Origin: Staphylococcus felis
GTDB lineage: Bacteria > Bacillota > Bacilli > Staphylococcales > Staphylococcaceae
DNA length: 64,000 bases
Direction: 5' to 3'
Assembly: GCF_003012915.1 (NCBI RefSeq)
Contig: NZ_CP027770.1
Location: forward strand, 620,001 to 684,000
In this document: positions 29,701-39,802 of the stretch, in pieces
Numbering within the stretch: position 1 is the first letter of the stretch
How the letters are laid out: the number at the start of each line of letters is the position of its first letter
The notes under the pieces: generated by a model
Database searches by the model: none
What the model was told of the DNA's origin: nothing
The model's input: only the letters and a program-made list of their open reading frames with translations
Position numbers and translations under genes: made by a program

Positions 29701-30137
29701 TTAGATTCATCATTCTGTAATTCAATATTTTCATTGTTAGGCGAATTTATTGGGGTTTCTTTACTATTAGGGTAAACCTTATCAGATATAGTCTCTGACT
29801 GTTTTTCTAGTTGTGTATCTTTATTTGCTTCATTAAATGAAGTGTCATTTCCCACTAACTTTTCTTCTTCATTATTTAAGGTGTATTCATTTTGTGTATT
29901 TGTTAATTCTTTGCCTTTTTCATCTATCGTCATTAAATCTTCCATTGCATGGTGTTTTTCATATAAATTTTTTGTCTCTGAAGGTGCATTTTGGTTATTA
30001 TCTAAACCTTCTGAGGCGCGTGCTGTGCTAGTTGCTCCTAGAAAAATTATTGTGGTTAGCAATGCAGAACTGACTCCAAATGTGAACTTTCGTATACTAA
30101 AAATATTTTTTTTGTTTTGAAATCTAACATAGTTCAT
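26733..30137 (-). CDS. LPXTG-anchored surface protein with long Asp-Ala repeat stalk
   Basis: Cell-wall-anchored adhesin-like protein of about 1134 residues. Seen in order: YSIRK-type signal FSIRKFTFGVSSALLTT with cleavage near ARAS (residue 42); a Glu/Asn/Lys-rich variable region (about 45-210); a folded A-type region (about 225-730) that includes a coiled Lys/Glu helix pair (about 490-535); a (Asp-Ala)n stalk of about 180 dipeptides (about 733-1094); LPATG near 1099, a hydrophobic helix and RRKEDK. Stalks in related Sdr/Clf proteins are Ser-Asp; here Ser is replaced by Ala. The GC-rich stalk contrasts with the AT-rich A region. The ligand is unknown. AGGAGGA lies 9 nt before ATG. Confidence 0.88.
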   Translation of the reverse strand: MNYVRFQNKKNIFSIRKFTFGVSSALLTTIIFLGATSTARASEGLDNNQNAPSETKNLYEKHHAMEDLMTIDEKGKELTNTQNEYTLNNEEEKLVGNDTSFNEANKDTQLEKQSETISDKVYPNSKETPINSPNNENIELQNDESKQKPNDSTEESSVFETDENRQVIKTKKEYDDEETGELNQVELSSQTKTNRTSSNNSLRSALLDSQLSDTKLRGNVDDKIYDASINVSNNNIEDDIDYGKSKEIYEEFQKYKEKNEKDNPNKAAMFNQFLISKGIEPNDPTFETKQKVYYELFRSNRGLKPSEYQIKATVSNVRAGDYFNFKYSDVLDLNGNYDNNIKIQLPSFYLESNPEVEVAKAINFDNTTKKITYLFLDTVPKNKTFNIIFNGKDFVDRNKVTENGMQKISHVIGNSIVNYNAKVKYQDTQYTFDDTIWDGDSQRYNHHTAGMRMILENYNRDKKTVESFLQVNPDSLNIRPNESYFKGLIENLRKGLVEDKEKLEEYKKQNDQENIKLYTNRVENTEKRIKETENKYNNILKNGVDQPITVQISNGDLSRFPYDWDENNEYYASDIEGRLVTRSAVKIDIDSLKSLRVYKVENGKSINTNSISSISEDYEDITNEIINLNNIDIDKGTQYGKNLKGDLSLILPEPNKAYLITMSHNIEDSSIGKFPFNKIDLGARMVVHEDLENGVSFRGAVNRYDDIGYVRAHIEENWIENPELPQQPEIPDSDADADADADADADADADADADADADADADADADADADADADADADADADADADADADADADADADADADADADADADADADADADADADADADADADADADADADAEADADADADADADADADADADADADADADADADADADADADADADADADADADADADADADADADADADADADADADADADADADADADADADADADADADADADADADADADADADADADADADADADADADADADADADADADADADADADADADADADADADADADADADADADADADADADADADADADADADADADADADADADADADADADADADADADADADADADADADADADADADADADADADADKEKTLPATGSENTQNTTLIGSLLAAIGLSYFVRSRRKEDK
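26856..27939 (-). repeat. Asp-Ala codon repeat (GAYGCN)n with a 192-nt higher-order period
   Basis: About 180 tandem GAY-GCN hexamers. The rare CATCCGCATC variant recurs at 27011, 27203, 27395 and 27587, each 192 nt (32 dipeptides) apart, with matching codon choice in between. One codon near 27616 is GAG, giving a single Glu in place of Asp. Confidence 0.9.
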
Positions 30138-31178
30138 ATACAGTAATCCTCCTAAATAATTATTTAAATTGAATTTAAGCTAAAGGTTTACAAAAATGTT
30201 TCACTATTATGAATAAATAATAACTATATAAAAGTAGTGAGGAACATATGTCTATTTTATATTTTTGAATATTTTATTTGTGTGTGTTTTTTTCATTAAA
30301 AATATCACAAAATACTTTATTTGGTTTAATATAGATTAGTGGATATCAAAATTGGATAAAAATATCTATTTTGATTAAGAAGGATGGAAATGTAACTAAA
30401 TAAGAAAAGAATTAATGGCAGAAATTAGATAGTATAATATCTATATATAAATTGTATACTCAAAGCGTTAAAACTTTATAGGGAAACCCTATATGAGAAG
30501 GAGTAAAACAATAAATAGCAATAATATTCTTATTGCATGAACTGGGGTTTTCTTTTATTCTTCCGTTCGTTTTGAACTTCTTGGGTTAAATTTATGAATG
30601 ATTTTATTATTAAAAACAGTATAAAAAAGATATGTCTTATTATGCATAAGATATCAGAGAAGCCAGCTTATTTAATTCTAAAAACAGTGTGTTTTACAAC
30701 AACTCCTAATGACGGATGAGTTTAAAAGAGGTAAGAACGTTGACAGTAAAATGAGCTTTATTTATACAGATGTTGTAACACCCCATAAAAAGAAAAGTAT
30801 AACGAACAATTTGATGTTTTAGGAGAACTAAGAAGTTATTCAAATACTAATCATGACATCAATTTCATCAGACTGTAAGATATTCACATGCAAAAGTGAC
30901 AACTTAGGCAGCTTATAATACCGAGCAGCTACCTCTAATCATATAAGCTACGGTATTTTCCAAAATTCAGATAATACAACAACGCTTAAGCAAGGATTAA
31001 ATAGACTACCTATCAAGGAAAGAATGTATGAATCCCTATAGCAGAATCAACTAACATAGAAGAAAATAATGAAGAATTTTTCGTGGAAACACTGTAAAGT
31101 CAGAACTAGAAACTTGCTTTCAGATTCATAAACATAGAAACTCTTCCTGTTTTGGGTTCTGAGGCATATTTATGTGTC
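30138..31178. other. 1-kb stretch without an intact gene
   Basis: The first 100 nt should hold the surface-protein promoter (minus strand). From about 30710 to 31130 short plus-strand open pieces such as MTDEFKRGKNVDSKMSFIYT and HISYGIFQNSDNTTTLKQGL are separated by stops, which looks like an eroded gene I cannot identify. No RNA gene is recognised. Confidence 0.4.
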
Positions 31179-31206
31179 AGGCTCTCTATATTTATACATT
31201 GGTATG

Positions 31207-32028
31207 TCAACAGATTTCTAGACAGTTTTTATAGAAACTATCTTTGTACGCTTTCGGCGTCAGATAATTTAATGCACTATGAGGTCGAATGTTGTTATAC
31301 CAATTAACATAATCAAACAATTCGAGTTTTAAGTGATTAATAGATTTAAAATCATACTGTTTAATGAATTCAGTTTTTAACGCTTTAAATGTACTTTCAG
31401 CTACTGCGTTGTCATATGGACATCCTTTCATGCTTAAAGATCTTTTGATACCAAAGGTATCTAGTACATCATCAATCATGTGATTATCAAACTCTTTTCC
31501 TCTGTCAGTGTGAAACATTTGTACGTCTCTTAAATCGTGTCTAATGCTACTAAGTGCCTTGGATACAAGCGTGCTATCTTTCTTTGAGCCTGCGCTATGC
31601 CCAACAATCTCACGGTTAAAAAGATCAATAAATAAACATATGTAATGCCATTTTCCAGCCACTTTTACATATGTCAAATCACTGACAAGAACTTCCAATG
31701 GTTCTTTTCTATTGAAACTTTGATTTAATTCATTATTGATTTCGCGTTCACTTGAGCGAGAAGGAAATGATTTATACTTCGATGTCGTATAAGAAGATAC
31801 TAATTTATTTGCTTTCATAATGCGTCCTATACGTCGTCTTGAGACATTTAAACCATTTTTGATAAGTTCATTTTTAATCCTTCTTGTTCCAAAACATTTG
31901 CGATTAGAATTGAAAATCTCGATAATTTTATCGCTAATTTCCTTATCTCGATCATCTTTTTCAACGTTGGGTGATTTGTTAATTTCGTAATAGTAACTAC
32001 TTCTAGAGATTTGCAGGACTTTGCACAT
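31207..32028 (-). CDS. IS3-family transposase, orfB (DDE integrase)
   Basis: Catalytic part of the IS3 transposase. Seen: a HTH_21-like region with CFGTRRIKNELIKNGLNVSRRRIGR (residues about 45-70), then an RVE integrase core with the DDE triad in VSDLTYVKV (near 112), HTDRGKEFD (near 172) and NAVAESTFKALK (near 208), and the ending WYNNIRPHSALNYLTP. The frame is open upstream of the ATG as far as KIDVIRKNANKYSVSAMCKV, so the functional protein is probably the OrfAB fusion made by -1 frameshifting at CGAAAAT near 32072. Confidence 0.92.
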   Translation of the reverse strand: MCKVLQISRSSYYYEINKSPNVEKDDRDKEISDKIIEIFNSNRKCFGTRRIKNELIKNGLNVSRRRIGRIMKANKLVSSYTTSKYKSFPSRSSEREINNELNQSFNRKEPLEVLVSDLTYVKVAGKWHYICLFIDLFNREIVGHSAGSKKDSTLVSKALSSIRHDLRDVQMFHTDRGKEFDNHMIDDVLDTFGIKRSLSMKGCPYDNAVAESTFKALKTEFIKQYDFKSINHLKLELFDYVNWYNNIRPHSALNYLTPKAYKDSFYKNCLEIC

Positions 32029-32069
32029 TGCTGATACTGAATATTTATTGGCATTCTTTCGAATGACAT

Positions 32070-32351
32070 CTATTTTCGTCCCATGATCAGCGCTGCTTGC
32101 TTTAAAATATCATTTTCCATTTTCAATTGTTGATTTTCTTTACGTAATTTTCTTAGTTCTTTTTCTTCATTAGGTAAGTTATCTTGATGGTTAAATGAAC
32201 CAGTATTTTGATGTTGCTTAATCCATTTCCCTAACGCCGAAGGTGTTAAATCATATTCACGAGCAATTTCATTTCTAGGCTTACCATTTTCATAAAGCTT
32301 TACCATTTGTAATTTAAATTCAGGACTAAAAGTTCTTCTTTCTCTTGTCAT
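32070..32351 (-). CDS. IS3-family transposase, orfA (helix-turn-helix)
   Basis: N-terminal DNA-binding part. Seen: RRTFSPEFKLQMVKLYENG and the recognition helix LTPSALGKWIKQH, then a leucine-zipper stretch LRKLRKENQQLKMENDILKQ (about 68-87) used for multimerisation. It stops at CGAAAATAG; a one-base slip back on the A run continues into orfB in the usual IS3 manner. Confidence 0.92.
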   Translation of the reverse strand: MTRERRTFSPEFKLQMVKLYENGKPRNEIAREYDLTPSALGKWIKQHQNTGSFNHQDNLPNEEKELRKLRKENQQLKMENDILKQAALIMGRK

Positions 32352-32616
32352 AAAAATCGCCTACTTTCTTAATTTAACAATATCTATTCTCATAGAATTT
32401 GTCCAACTAAGTGTAGACGATTCACATTACAGACATATTTGATAGAGAGCCTCTTTTTTTTCTGACTTTATACTGAACTATTTTACAACACAATCCATTG
32501 AATCTTATCAATTTAGATATGAATATGTAGCAATGAAAGTGTTTAATTATATTATTGATTGTTATTTCGTTAAAAAATCATAAAATCAATTAATTATCCT
32601 TATATTGTGAAATTAA

Positions 32617-34683
32617 TTAACAATAAATTGTAATTAGCATTATTGATTTTGGAGGCACTTCGACGGTATATGGTGAAATATTGAAATTATGTTTCTCAAC
32701 TTTCAAAAATGGGCTATTATACTGACTTATTTTATATTTTAATGAGTTTGGAAATGATTTTAAATCTTCTATGTTATTAATGATACTTTTTATACTACCA
32801 TGTGTATTATTTAATAATTCCGTTGAAATAAGTATTTCTGGAGAAAGAAGATTTTTAAAAAAACTAATGTGAAAATTTCTTGCACCTTCATTATTATTGC
32901 TTATAGATGAAGATTCTGGATTGTATATTAATATATTATAACTATGAGGATTTTTAGTTATTAAGTAGTTTTCACCATAATAACAAGGATACCTTGAAAA
33001 GTTTAATAACATTATGCCTAAAAAGTAAAATGGGGTTTTATTTTCAGTTTCATCAAAAATGGCAATTTTCTTTCCATGTTTATTTAATGTAGTAAAATAG
33101 ATGTTTGCACCGGCTACGTAATATCTACTACGAATAGAATGATTTAGAAATGCACTGATGTTATTTAAAAATTTGGGCATATAAAGGCTTTCATAATCCA
33201 AAAATATTATGTTTTTACGAGCATCAATCTTTCCTAAGAAATTATTAAGCTTTAAATGAGTTATTCTAAAAGCTTCTTCATCATTGCTAAGCAATTTGTC
33301 TTCACTTTCTTTTCCAAAATCAATTGTATAAAAATCTGGTTTTAAATTAACAATGGAGTCACTTAATATAGTATTTTTTTTATAATACTTAGTAATGTCT
33401 ACAGAAATTAAAATTTTAGTACCATAAATATTTCTATGAATATTCTTTATTTTTGATAAGGAAACATGGTTTAAATCTAGTAATAATAAAATACTCCCTC
33501 TTTGTATAGAAGAACTAGACAAATGTTCTGATTCCAAGAAATGAAGTTCCTTAATTAATTTTGTAATAAACTCATACTGCTCTATATCAGTGATTTTTAA
33601 AGCAATAGATATATTGGTCTTTAACAAACTTCTTAATCGAATAACGATTTTGTCAAAACTAGTTTCAATTATTTTATCTATTGGATCACTTATATATATA
33701 TATGATGATAATTTGAAGTTTGAAAAATTTTTATAATAAAAAATCTTTTCATTTGTGATGGAATCTAAATTTTCAAAACCACCTATATCAATTAAATTAA
33801 AATAGGTAAAAGGTTCTTGGTTAATATCTTGATTCTTAATTTTTATTTCTGTCTTTTTCTTTTCTGGAAACTTATTAACGGATAATTTCTTTAAAATAGT
33901 AAATCCATTTTTGAGGTTATCAATATACAGGTGCTTTTCTCCAATGGATAAACTTCTATATTTTTTGGGAGTAACTTTAGTGAATTTTTTGAAGTGCATA
34001 ATATAATTCGTTGCACTAGGATAATTCCAGTGATTAGCAATAGTTTTGATTTTTTTATCAGTCAGTGTAATCTCTTTCATAGATTTAGATATTTTGAGAG
34101 AAGAGATATAATCATAAAAACTTATGTTTAAATCTTTTTTAAATAAAGAAGAAATACTTGACTTAGATACATAAAATTCCTGTGATAAAGTGGCAAGAGT
34201 TATACGGCTGTGTATGTTATTTGATATGTAAACCATTATATTATTAAGTAAACTTCTTGGGTATCCTTTGTTTAATACTTCTTCTTTTGTTATTAAAAAC
34301 AATACTTTTTTTAATGAATTTTCGGATATAACTGTTGTATGTTTATGCGATTTATAGTGGTTGAATAAGCCAATAAGCTGATTTCTAGTTTCTTCGTGGT
34401 TAGTGATAGTAAAATTCTTATCAAAGATGTTTATATCGTATTTAGTGAATATTGAGCTTGGAAAATATACTAATATGACGGAATCTGAATATATTTGGTA
34501 TAAGGAAGAGTCGTTAATAATATAAATATTATGATTATTAAACATTTCGCCGTCTATTTTAACTTTAATTTTTCCAACTACTGATAAAATTATTACTACC
34601 CCATCCATACAACGTTTTGGAGAATTCATAGGAGTGTTTAAGTAATAAATATTTGTAAAAATAATTTTCATCTCCTTGCTCAT
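32617..34683 (-). CDS. Large AraC-family transcriptional regulator (Rsp/Rbf-like architecture)
   Basis: 688-residue DNA-binding regulator. Seen: an N-terminal cupin-like beta region (about 1-95), an AraC double helix-turn-helix (about 150-250) with ITLATLSQEFYVSKSSISSLF and ITLTDKKIKTIANHWNYPSA, and a 430-residue C-terminal region with beta/alpha segments ending SPYTVEVPPKSIMLITIYC, which I compare with the glycosidase-like tails of staphylococcal Rsp/Rbf proteins. The start is uncertain (ATG 34683 or 34671). Convergent with nothing; it lies 89 nt from the siderophore-binding lipoprotein gene on the same strand, suggesting it controls iron uptake, as Btr does in Bacillus. TGATAATGAT at 34735 is a weak Fur-like sequence. 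Confidence 0.75.
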   Translation of the reverse strand: MSKEMKIIFTNIYYLNTPMNSPKRCMDGVVIILSVVGKIKVKIDGEMFNNHNIYIINDSSLYQIYSDSVILVYFPSSIFTKYDINIFDKNFTITNHEETRNQLIGLFNHYKSHKHTTVISENSLKKVLFLITKEEVLNKGYPRSLLNNIMVYISNNIHSRITLATLSQEFYVSKSSISSLFKKDLNISFYDYISSLKISKSMKEITLTDKKIKTIANHWNYPSATNYIMHFKKFTKVTPKKYRSLSIGEKHLYIDNLKNGFTILKKLSVNKFPEKKKTEIKIKNQDINQEPFTYFNLIDIGGFENLDSITNEKIFYYKNFSNFKLSSYIYISDPIDKIIETSFDKIVIRLRSLLKTNISIALKITDIEQYEFITKLIKELHFLESEHLSSSSIQRGSILLLLDLNHVSLSKIKNIHRNIYGTKILISVDITKYYKKNTILSDSIVNLKPDFYTIDFGKESEDKLLSNDEEAFRITHLKLNNFLGKIDARKNIIFLDYESLYMPKFLNNISAFLNHSIRSRYYVAGANIYFTTLNKHGKKIAIFDETENKTPFYFLGIMLLNFSRYPCYYGENYLITKNPHSYNILIYNPESSSISNNNEGARNFHISFFKNLLSPEILISTELLNNTHGSIKSIINNIEDLKSFPNSLKYKISQYNSPFLKVEKHNFNISPYTVEVPPKSIMLITIYC

Positions 34684-34772
34684 TATGGGCTTCTTAAAAT
34701 ATCATATCACAAATATATGCAACAAAATAATTTTTGATAATGATATCTGTATAGGAATACATTTTTTTATAT

Positions 34773-35677
34773 TTATTTAATTTCCTTTAATTGATGGTAA
34801 ATAATTTTCCTTTGCTTTTCTAAAGATATAGGGTCGTTATATTGTGTGTCTTCTAAATCTAAATTAATAACTCGTCCATTTTTAACGGCTTCTATATTTT
34901 TCCAGTTTTCTTTTTCTGTAAATGGAGGTTTTTCTCCTAGTGTAGCTAATATAATATAATCTCCAGTATAATCTGAAAGTGTTTCTTCAGATAAAATAGT
35001 CATATAAGCATTTTTAGTTTTCTTTTCTAGTAACTTAGGTTGCTTCATACCATAACCATCATAAACTATTTCCGTGCCACGTCCGTAGTTAGAACTAAAA
35101 GCACTTATACCCTTTGGAGTTGCTTGTATAGCCGTAATTGTTTTTCCTTTAACTTTAATGCTAAGCTCTTTTTTATCTTTTTGTAATTTCTTCTCCCAAT
35201 CTTTTAACCATTTTTCTGCTTTATCTTGCTCATTTACAATTTGACTAAGACTTTTAGTTGTTCTTTTATAATTAGATTTCATTGCATCTAATTGTACTGT
35301 AGGAGCTACTTTTTGGAGTTTCTTAGAGTTTTTGTCTTCTTTAGTTGTAATAATGAGATCAGGTTTTAATTTTATAACTTGTTCAATATTGCCTTGACCT
35401 ATTCTTTCAATCCCTTTAGTTGCTTTGTTTAATGTTTTATTTTGCTTAACAAATTCCGAAACACCTATAGGTTTATGACCAAATTTGATTAAAGCTCCAA
35501 TATATGTAGGGTGTAAAACAACAATCTTTTTTGGGTTTTTAGGTATTCTAACTCTTTTTCCATCGTCTTGTTTAAATATCTGAGTTGAAGAAGTTTTATT
35601 TTCCGATACTTTAGATTCACTTTTGTTTTCACTACTACCACAGGCTGATAAAAATAAAGTTAAGCATAGAGAAATAA

Positions 35678-35693
<16 letters not shown>
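34773..35693 (-). CDS. Siderophore-binding lipoprotein (iron ABC transporter receptor)
   Basis: Membrane-anchored receptor that hands ferric siderophore to an ABC permease. Seen: lipobox LFLSACGSS with Cys near residue 17, then a periplasmic-binding-fold body (about 45-300) with KIVVLHPTYIGALIKFGHKP, IEQVIKLKPDLIITT and a C-terminal helix. ATG at 35693 has TAGGAGGTAG upstream; a longer frame to 35753 crosses the Fur box. About 306 residues, normal for the FeuA/FhuD2/SstD class. No permease or ATPase gene is adjacent, so it must use a shared transporter (for example FhuBC-like) elsewhere. Confidence 0.88.
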
Positions 35694-36816
<1,123 letters not shown>

Positions 36817-37489
36817 CAACCAAAAGTTAACTATAAGGAAGTAGATTCACAGCACTTAACATAAAAAAACCATTTAAAAGTAAGGTCAAGTAAAAGCCTA
36901 GTATTGTCTCTAAGGCATTCAATATAGAGAAATTAAGAATGTTATCGATTATGAGTATTTTGATCTTGTGCTCTTTATTTCAGAATATCTTGTTATGGAG
37001 CGGGGAATAAAAGGACTACAATAATGAAGACGAAATGTAGTTTAAAAAAGTTCATTCTTAGCAAAATTAAGGTGTAAAATTAAAAAAAGGATTGTTAGGG
37101 AATAGTTTATGCATACTATATCAAAATGACTGGTATGAATTTCATAAATTTTAGGATGATAAATATAATGAAATTTTTGATGTTTTAAAAAGTAGTGTTA
37201 AATAATGTATGATGAAAATCAAATTTTAAGTGAATGACATCTATTTTATTGGACAAATTCATACGACGGTATAGAGTATCAAGATAATAAGACAGTTTAG
37301 AATAAACTTCTGTTTTCAACTCCTCAAAGTTTGAATCATTCACTCATATCAATATAAGGAAGTTAGGCTCATTAATAAGGCTTAACTTCTTTTTTATGAT
37401 AAATTTTCTGTCATTATGAAACGCTTACTGCTAATCACCCAAGGTCTATTTAGGTTCAGTTTTTCGGATGATTTAATAATTTTAAGGAT
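36817..37489. other. Gene-free stretch between iruO and uhpT
   Basis: Plus-strand fragments such as LCILYQNDWYEFHKF and IFDVLKSSVK (about 37105-37205) are interrupted by stops and suggest an eroded gene of unknown kind. AAGTTAGGC...GGCTTAACTTCTTTTTT at 37361-37394 forms a terminator-like hairpin. Confidence 0.4.
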
Positions 37490-37503
37490 ATTAAGCGCTT
37501 ACA
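37490..37503 (+). promoter_or_regulatory. Candidate cre (CcpA) site before uhpT
   Basis: ATTAAGCGCTTACA matches 12 of 14 positions of TGWAARCGYTWNCA. It lies 46 nt upstream of the uhpT start, fitting carbon catabolite control of hexose-phosphate uptake. One site, moderate match. Confidence 0.45.
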
Positions 37504-37549
37504 TCACCGTGCTATATTGAGTTTAACGAAATTGATAGAGGTGACAGAG

Positions 37550-38929
37550 ATGAATTTTTTTGATATCCATAAGATTCCGAATGAGGGCATTCCGTTATCT
37601 GTACAGCGTAAGTTATGGCTTAGAAACTTTATGAAGGCGTTCTTTGTCGTATTCTTCGCATATATGGCGATGTATTTAATCCGAAATAACTTCAAAGCAG
37701 CACAGCCATTGTTAAAAGAGGATATTGGATTATCTACGTTAGAGCTCGGTTATATTGGACTGGCGTTTAGTATCACTTATGGTTTAGGGAAGACGATATT
37801 GGGCTATTTTGTGGATGGTCGTAACACGAAACGCATTATTTCTTTCTTATTGATTTTATCCGCGAGCACTGTCTTAATTATGGGATTTGTGCTAAGTTAC
37901 TTTGGTTCTGTGATGGGATTACTTATTGTACTTTGGGGACTTAACGGGGTGTTCCAGTCGGTAGGCGGACCTGCAAGTTATTCAACGATTTCAAGATGGG
38001 CGCCTCGGACGAAACGGGGTCGCTATTTAGGATTTTGGAATACATCCCATAATATAGGGGGTGCCATTGCTGGTGGGGTGGCGCTATGGGGTGCGAATAT
38101 GTTCTTCCACGGTAATGTAGTGGGGATGTTTATTTTCCCTGCTGTCATCGCATTGCTAATTGGGATAGTGACTTTGTTTATCGGAAAGGACGATCCAGAA
38201 GAGTTAGGTTGGAATCGTGCTGAAGAAATTTGGGAAGAGCCGGTGGATAAAGAAAATATTGATTCACAAGGTATGACGAAATGGGAGATTTTTAAGAGAT
38301 ATATCCTGGGAAACCCTGTGATTTGGATTTTGTGTGTTTCTAATGTCTTTGTTTATATTGTACGTATCGGTATTGATAATTGGGCACCATTGTATGTATC
38401 CGAGCATTTACATTTTAATAAAGGTGATGCGGTCAATACCATTTTCTACTTTGAAATAGGTGCTTTAGTAGCGAGCTTGTTATGGGGATACGTATCAGAT
38501 TTATTAAAAGGGCGCCGTGCGATTGTTGCGATTGGATGTATGTTTATGATTACATTCGTTGTCTTGTTTTACACGAATGCAACAAGTGTGATGATGGTGA
38601 ATATTTCATTGTTTGCTTTAGGTGCACTCATTTTTGGTCCACAGTTATTAATTGGTGTATCGTTGACAGGTTTTGTTCCAAAAAATGCAATTAGTGTGGC
38701 CAATGGTATGACAGGATCATTTGCGTATTTATTTGGTGATTCCATGGCAAAGGTCGGTTTAGCAGCCATTGCAGATCCTACAAGTCAAGGTTTAAATATC
38801 TTTGGATACACATTAAGTGGTTGGACGGATGTGTTTATCGTCTTCTATGCAGCATTATTCTTAGGGATTATTTTGCTAGGTATCGTTGCTTACTATGAAG
38901 AAAAGAAAATTCAAAAATTAAAGGTTTAA
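37550..38929 (+). CDS. uhpT: Hexose phosphate:phosphate antiporter UhpT
   Basis: Twelve-helix MFS transporter of the organophosphate:phosphate antiporter family that takes up glucose-6-phosphate in exchange for phosphate, and also fosfomycin. Seen: N-terminal RNNFKAAQPLLKED, GLGKTILGYFVDGRNTKR in the helix 2-3 loop, GGPASYSTISRWAPRTKRGRYLG, and GYVSDLLKGRRAI in the second half. ATG at 37550 has GAGGTG upstream. 459 residues, standard. Flanked by the hptRSA genes that sense the substrate. Confidence 0.95.
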   Translation: MNFFDIHKIPNEGIPLSVQRKLWLRNFMKAFFVVFFAYMAMYLIRNNFKAAQPLLKEDIGLSTLELGYIGLAFSITYGLGKTILGYFVDGRNTKRIISFLLILSASTVLIMGFVLSYFGSVMGLLIVLWGLNGVFQSVGGPASYSTISRWAPRTKRGRYLGFWNTSHNIGGAIAGGVALWGANMFFHGNVVGMFIFPAVIALLIGIVTLFIGKDDPEELGWNRAEEIWEEPVDKENIDSQGMTKWEIFKRYILGNPVIWILCVSNVFVYIVRIGIDNWAPLYVSEHLHFNKGDAVNTIFYFEIGALVASLLWGYVSDLLKGRRAIVAIGCMFMITFVVLFYTNATSVMMVNISLFALGALIFGPQLLIGVSLTGFVPKNAISVANGMTGSFAYLFGDSMAKVGLAAIADPTSQGLNIFGYTLSGWTDVFIVFYAALFLGIILLGIVAYYEEKKIQKLKV

Positions 38930-38952
38930 TATAAGGTAAATGAAACCATAGA

Positions 38953-38992
38953 GCCCTACCATCATGACATCAAGATGTTGTGATGATAGGGC
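38953..38992. terminator. Bidirectional terminator between uhpT and hptR
   Basis: Stem GCCCTACCATCATGACAT / ATGTTGTGATGATAGGGC followed by ATTTTG, between convergent genes. Confidence 0.8.
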
Positions 38993-39010
38993 ATTTTGTT
39001 GTATATGGCA

Positions 39011-39802
39011 TTAATCAAGTCCATTTAGGAACGAATGAGCCGAGCTATGGTTTTGTTTACTATAATCGCTCGGTGACATTTGTAAGTATTTTTTAAAGTG
39101 ATAACTAAACATTTTATATTCTGAAAAGCCAACCTGATCTGCAATTTCGTAATGCTTGTAATGTTGATTTAATAGTCGAATAGATTGCATAATACGATAA
39201 CGATTTAAATAATCGACAATCGTAATACCGACGTGCTCTTTAAATGTGCGCATCGCGTATGATTCACTCACATCAATCGTCTGGATTAAATCAACGACTG
39301 TGACTTTTGATTGATAGTGTTGCTTAATTTGATGGATGATTTGATTGACGTAATAGTCGTCGTATTCAATTCTTAACAAAGGTTTAAAAGCTTCGTGACA
39401 AGGCGATTCACAGTAATCAACATAGGCTTGTTGTTTGAATAATGTCTCCACTAAATGCCCTAATATAGCCTCCAATTGATCATGATCGACAGGTTTTAAT
39501 AAATAATCTAAAACGTGATGTTGGATGCCTGCTTTCATGTATTCGAAGTCATCATAGCTTGATAAAATAATGACGTTACAGCTAAGATTTTGAATATCAT
39601 TAAGCAAGTCTACGCCATTTTTTCGTGGCATACGTATATCAGTAATGACTAATTCTGGTTGATGTTGACGAATAAGGGATAATGCTTCAACCCCATCTTT
39701 AGCTGTATAGACAGTGTCAAAATGATAATCTCCCCATGGAATCATCTGTTTCAAACCTTCTCTGATAATCCGCTCATCGTCACAAATGACAACTTTAAAC
39801 AT
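39011..39802 (-). CDS. hptR: Response regulator HptR (AraC-type output)
   Basis: Cytosolic regulator that activates uhpT when phosphorylated by HptS. Seen: receiver domain with [15 protein letters not shown], phosphoacceptor Asp in [13 protein letters not shown] near residue 54, [13 protein letters not shown], and KPVD; C-terminal AraC helix-turn-helix pair (about 160-255) with [22 protein letters not shown] and [20 protein letters not shown]. 263 residues. It overlaps hptS by 8 nt. Confidence 0.92.
   Translation of the reverse strand: MFKVVICDDERIIREGLKQMIPWGDYHFDTVYTAKDGVEALSLIRQHQPELVITDIRMPRKNGVDLLNDIQNLSCNVIILSSYDDFEYMKAGIQHHVLDYLLKPVDHDQLEAILGHLVETLFKQQAYVDYCESPCHEAFKPLLRIEYDDYYVNQIIHQIKQHYQSKVTVVDLIQTIDVSESYAMRTFKEHVGITIVDYLNRYRIMQSIRLLNQHYKHYEIADQVGFSEYKMFSYHFKKYLQMSPSDYSKQNHSSAHSFLNGLD

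Larger units (their letters stand above)
31198..32432 (-). mobile_element. IS3-family insertion sequence (IS150-like group)
   Basis: About 1.2 kb carrying overlapping orfA and orfB. End sequences GTTGGACAAAT (right, reverse strand) and CTAGACAGTTT (left) are imperfect inverted partners, so the borders given are approximate; no target-site duplication could be fixed by eye. Both reading frames look intact, so the element may be active. Confidence 0.75.
31179..32460 (+). terminator. Probable terminator hairpin split by the IS3 element
   Basis: AGGCTCTCTAT at 31179-31189 and ATAGAGAGCCT at 32442-32452 are exact 11-bp inverted partners lying just outside the two ends of the IS; the right arm is followed by a run of eight T. 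Without the IS they would form a normal rho-independent terminator for plus-strand transcription. Confidence 0.5.

Noticed and set aside
30138..31178. Intact small gene before the IS3 element
   Set aside because: All open pieces are short and broken by stops; no complete start-to-stop frame with a ribosome site.
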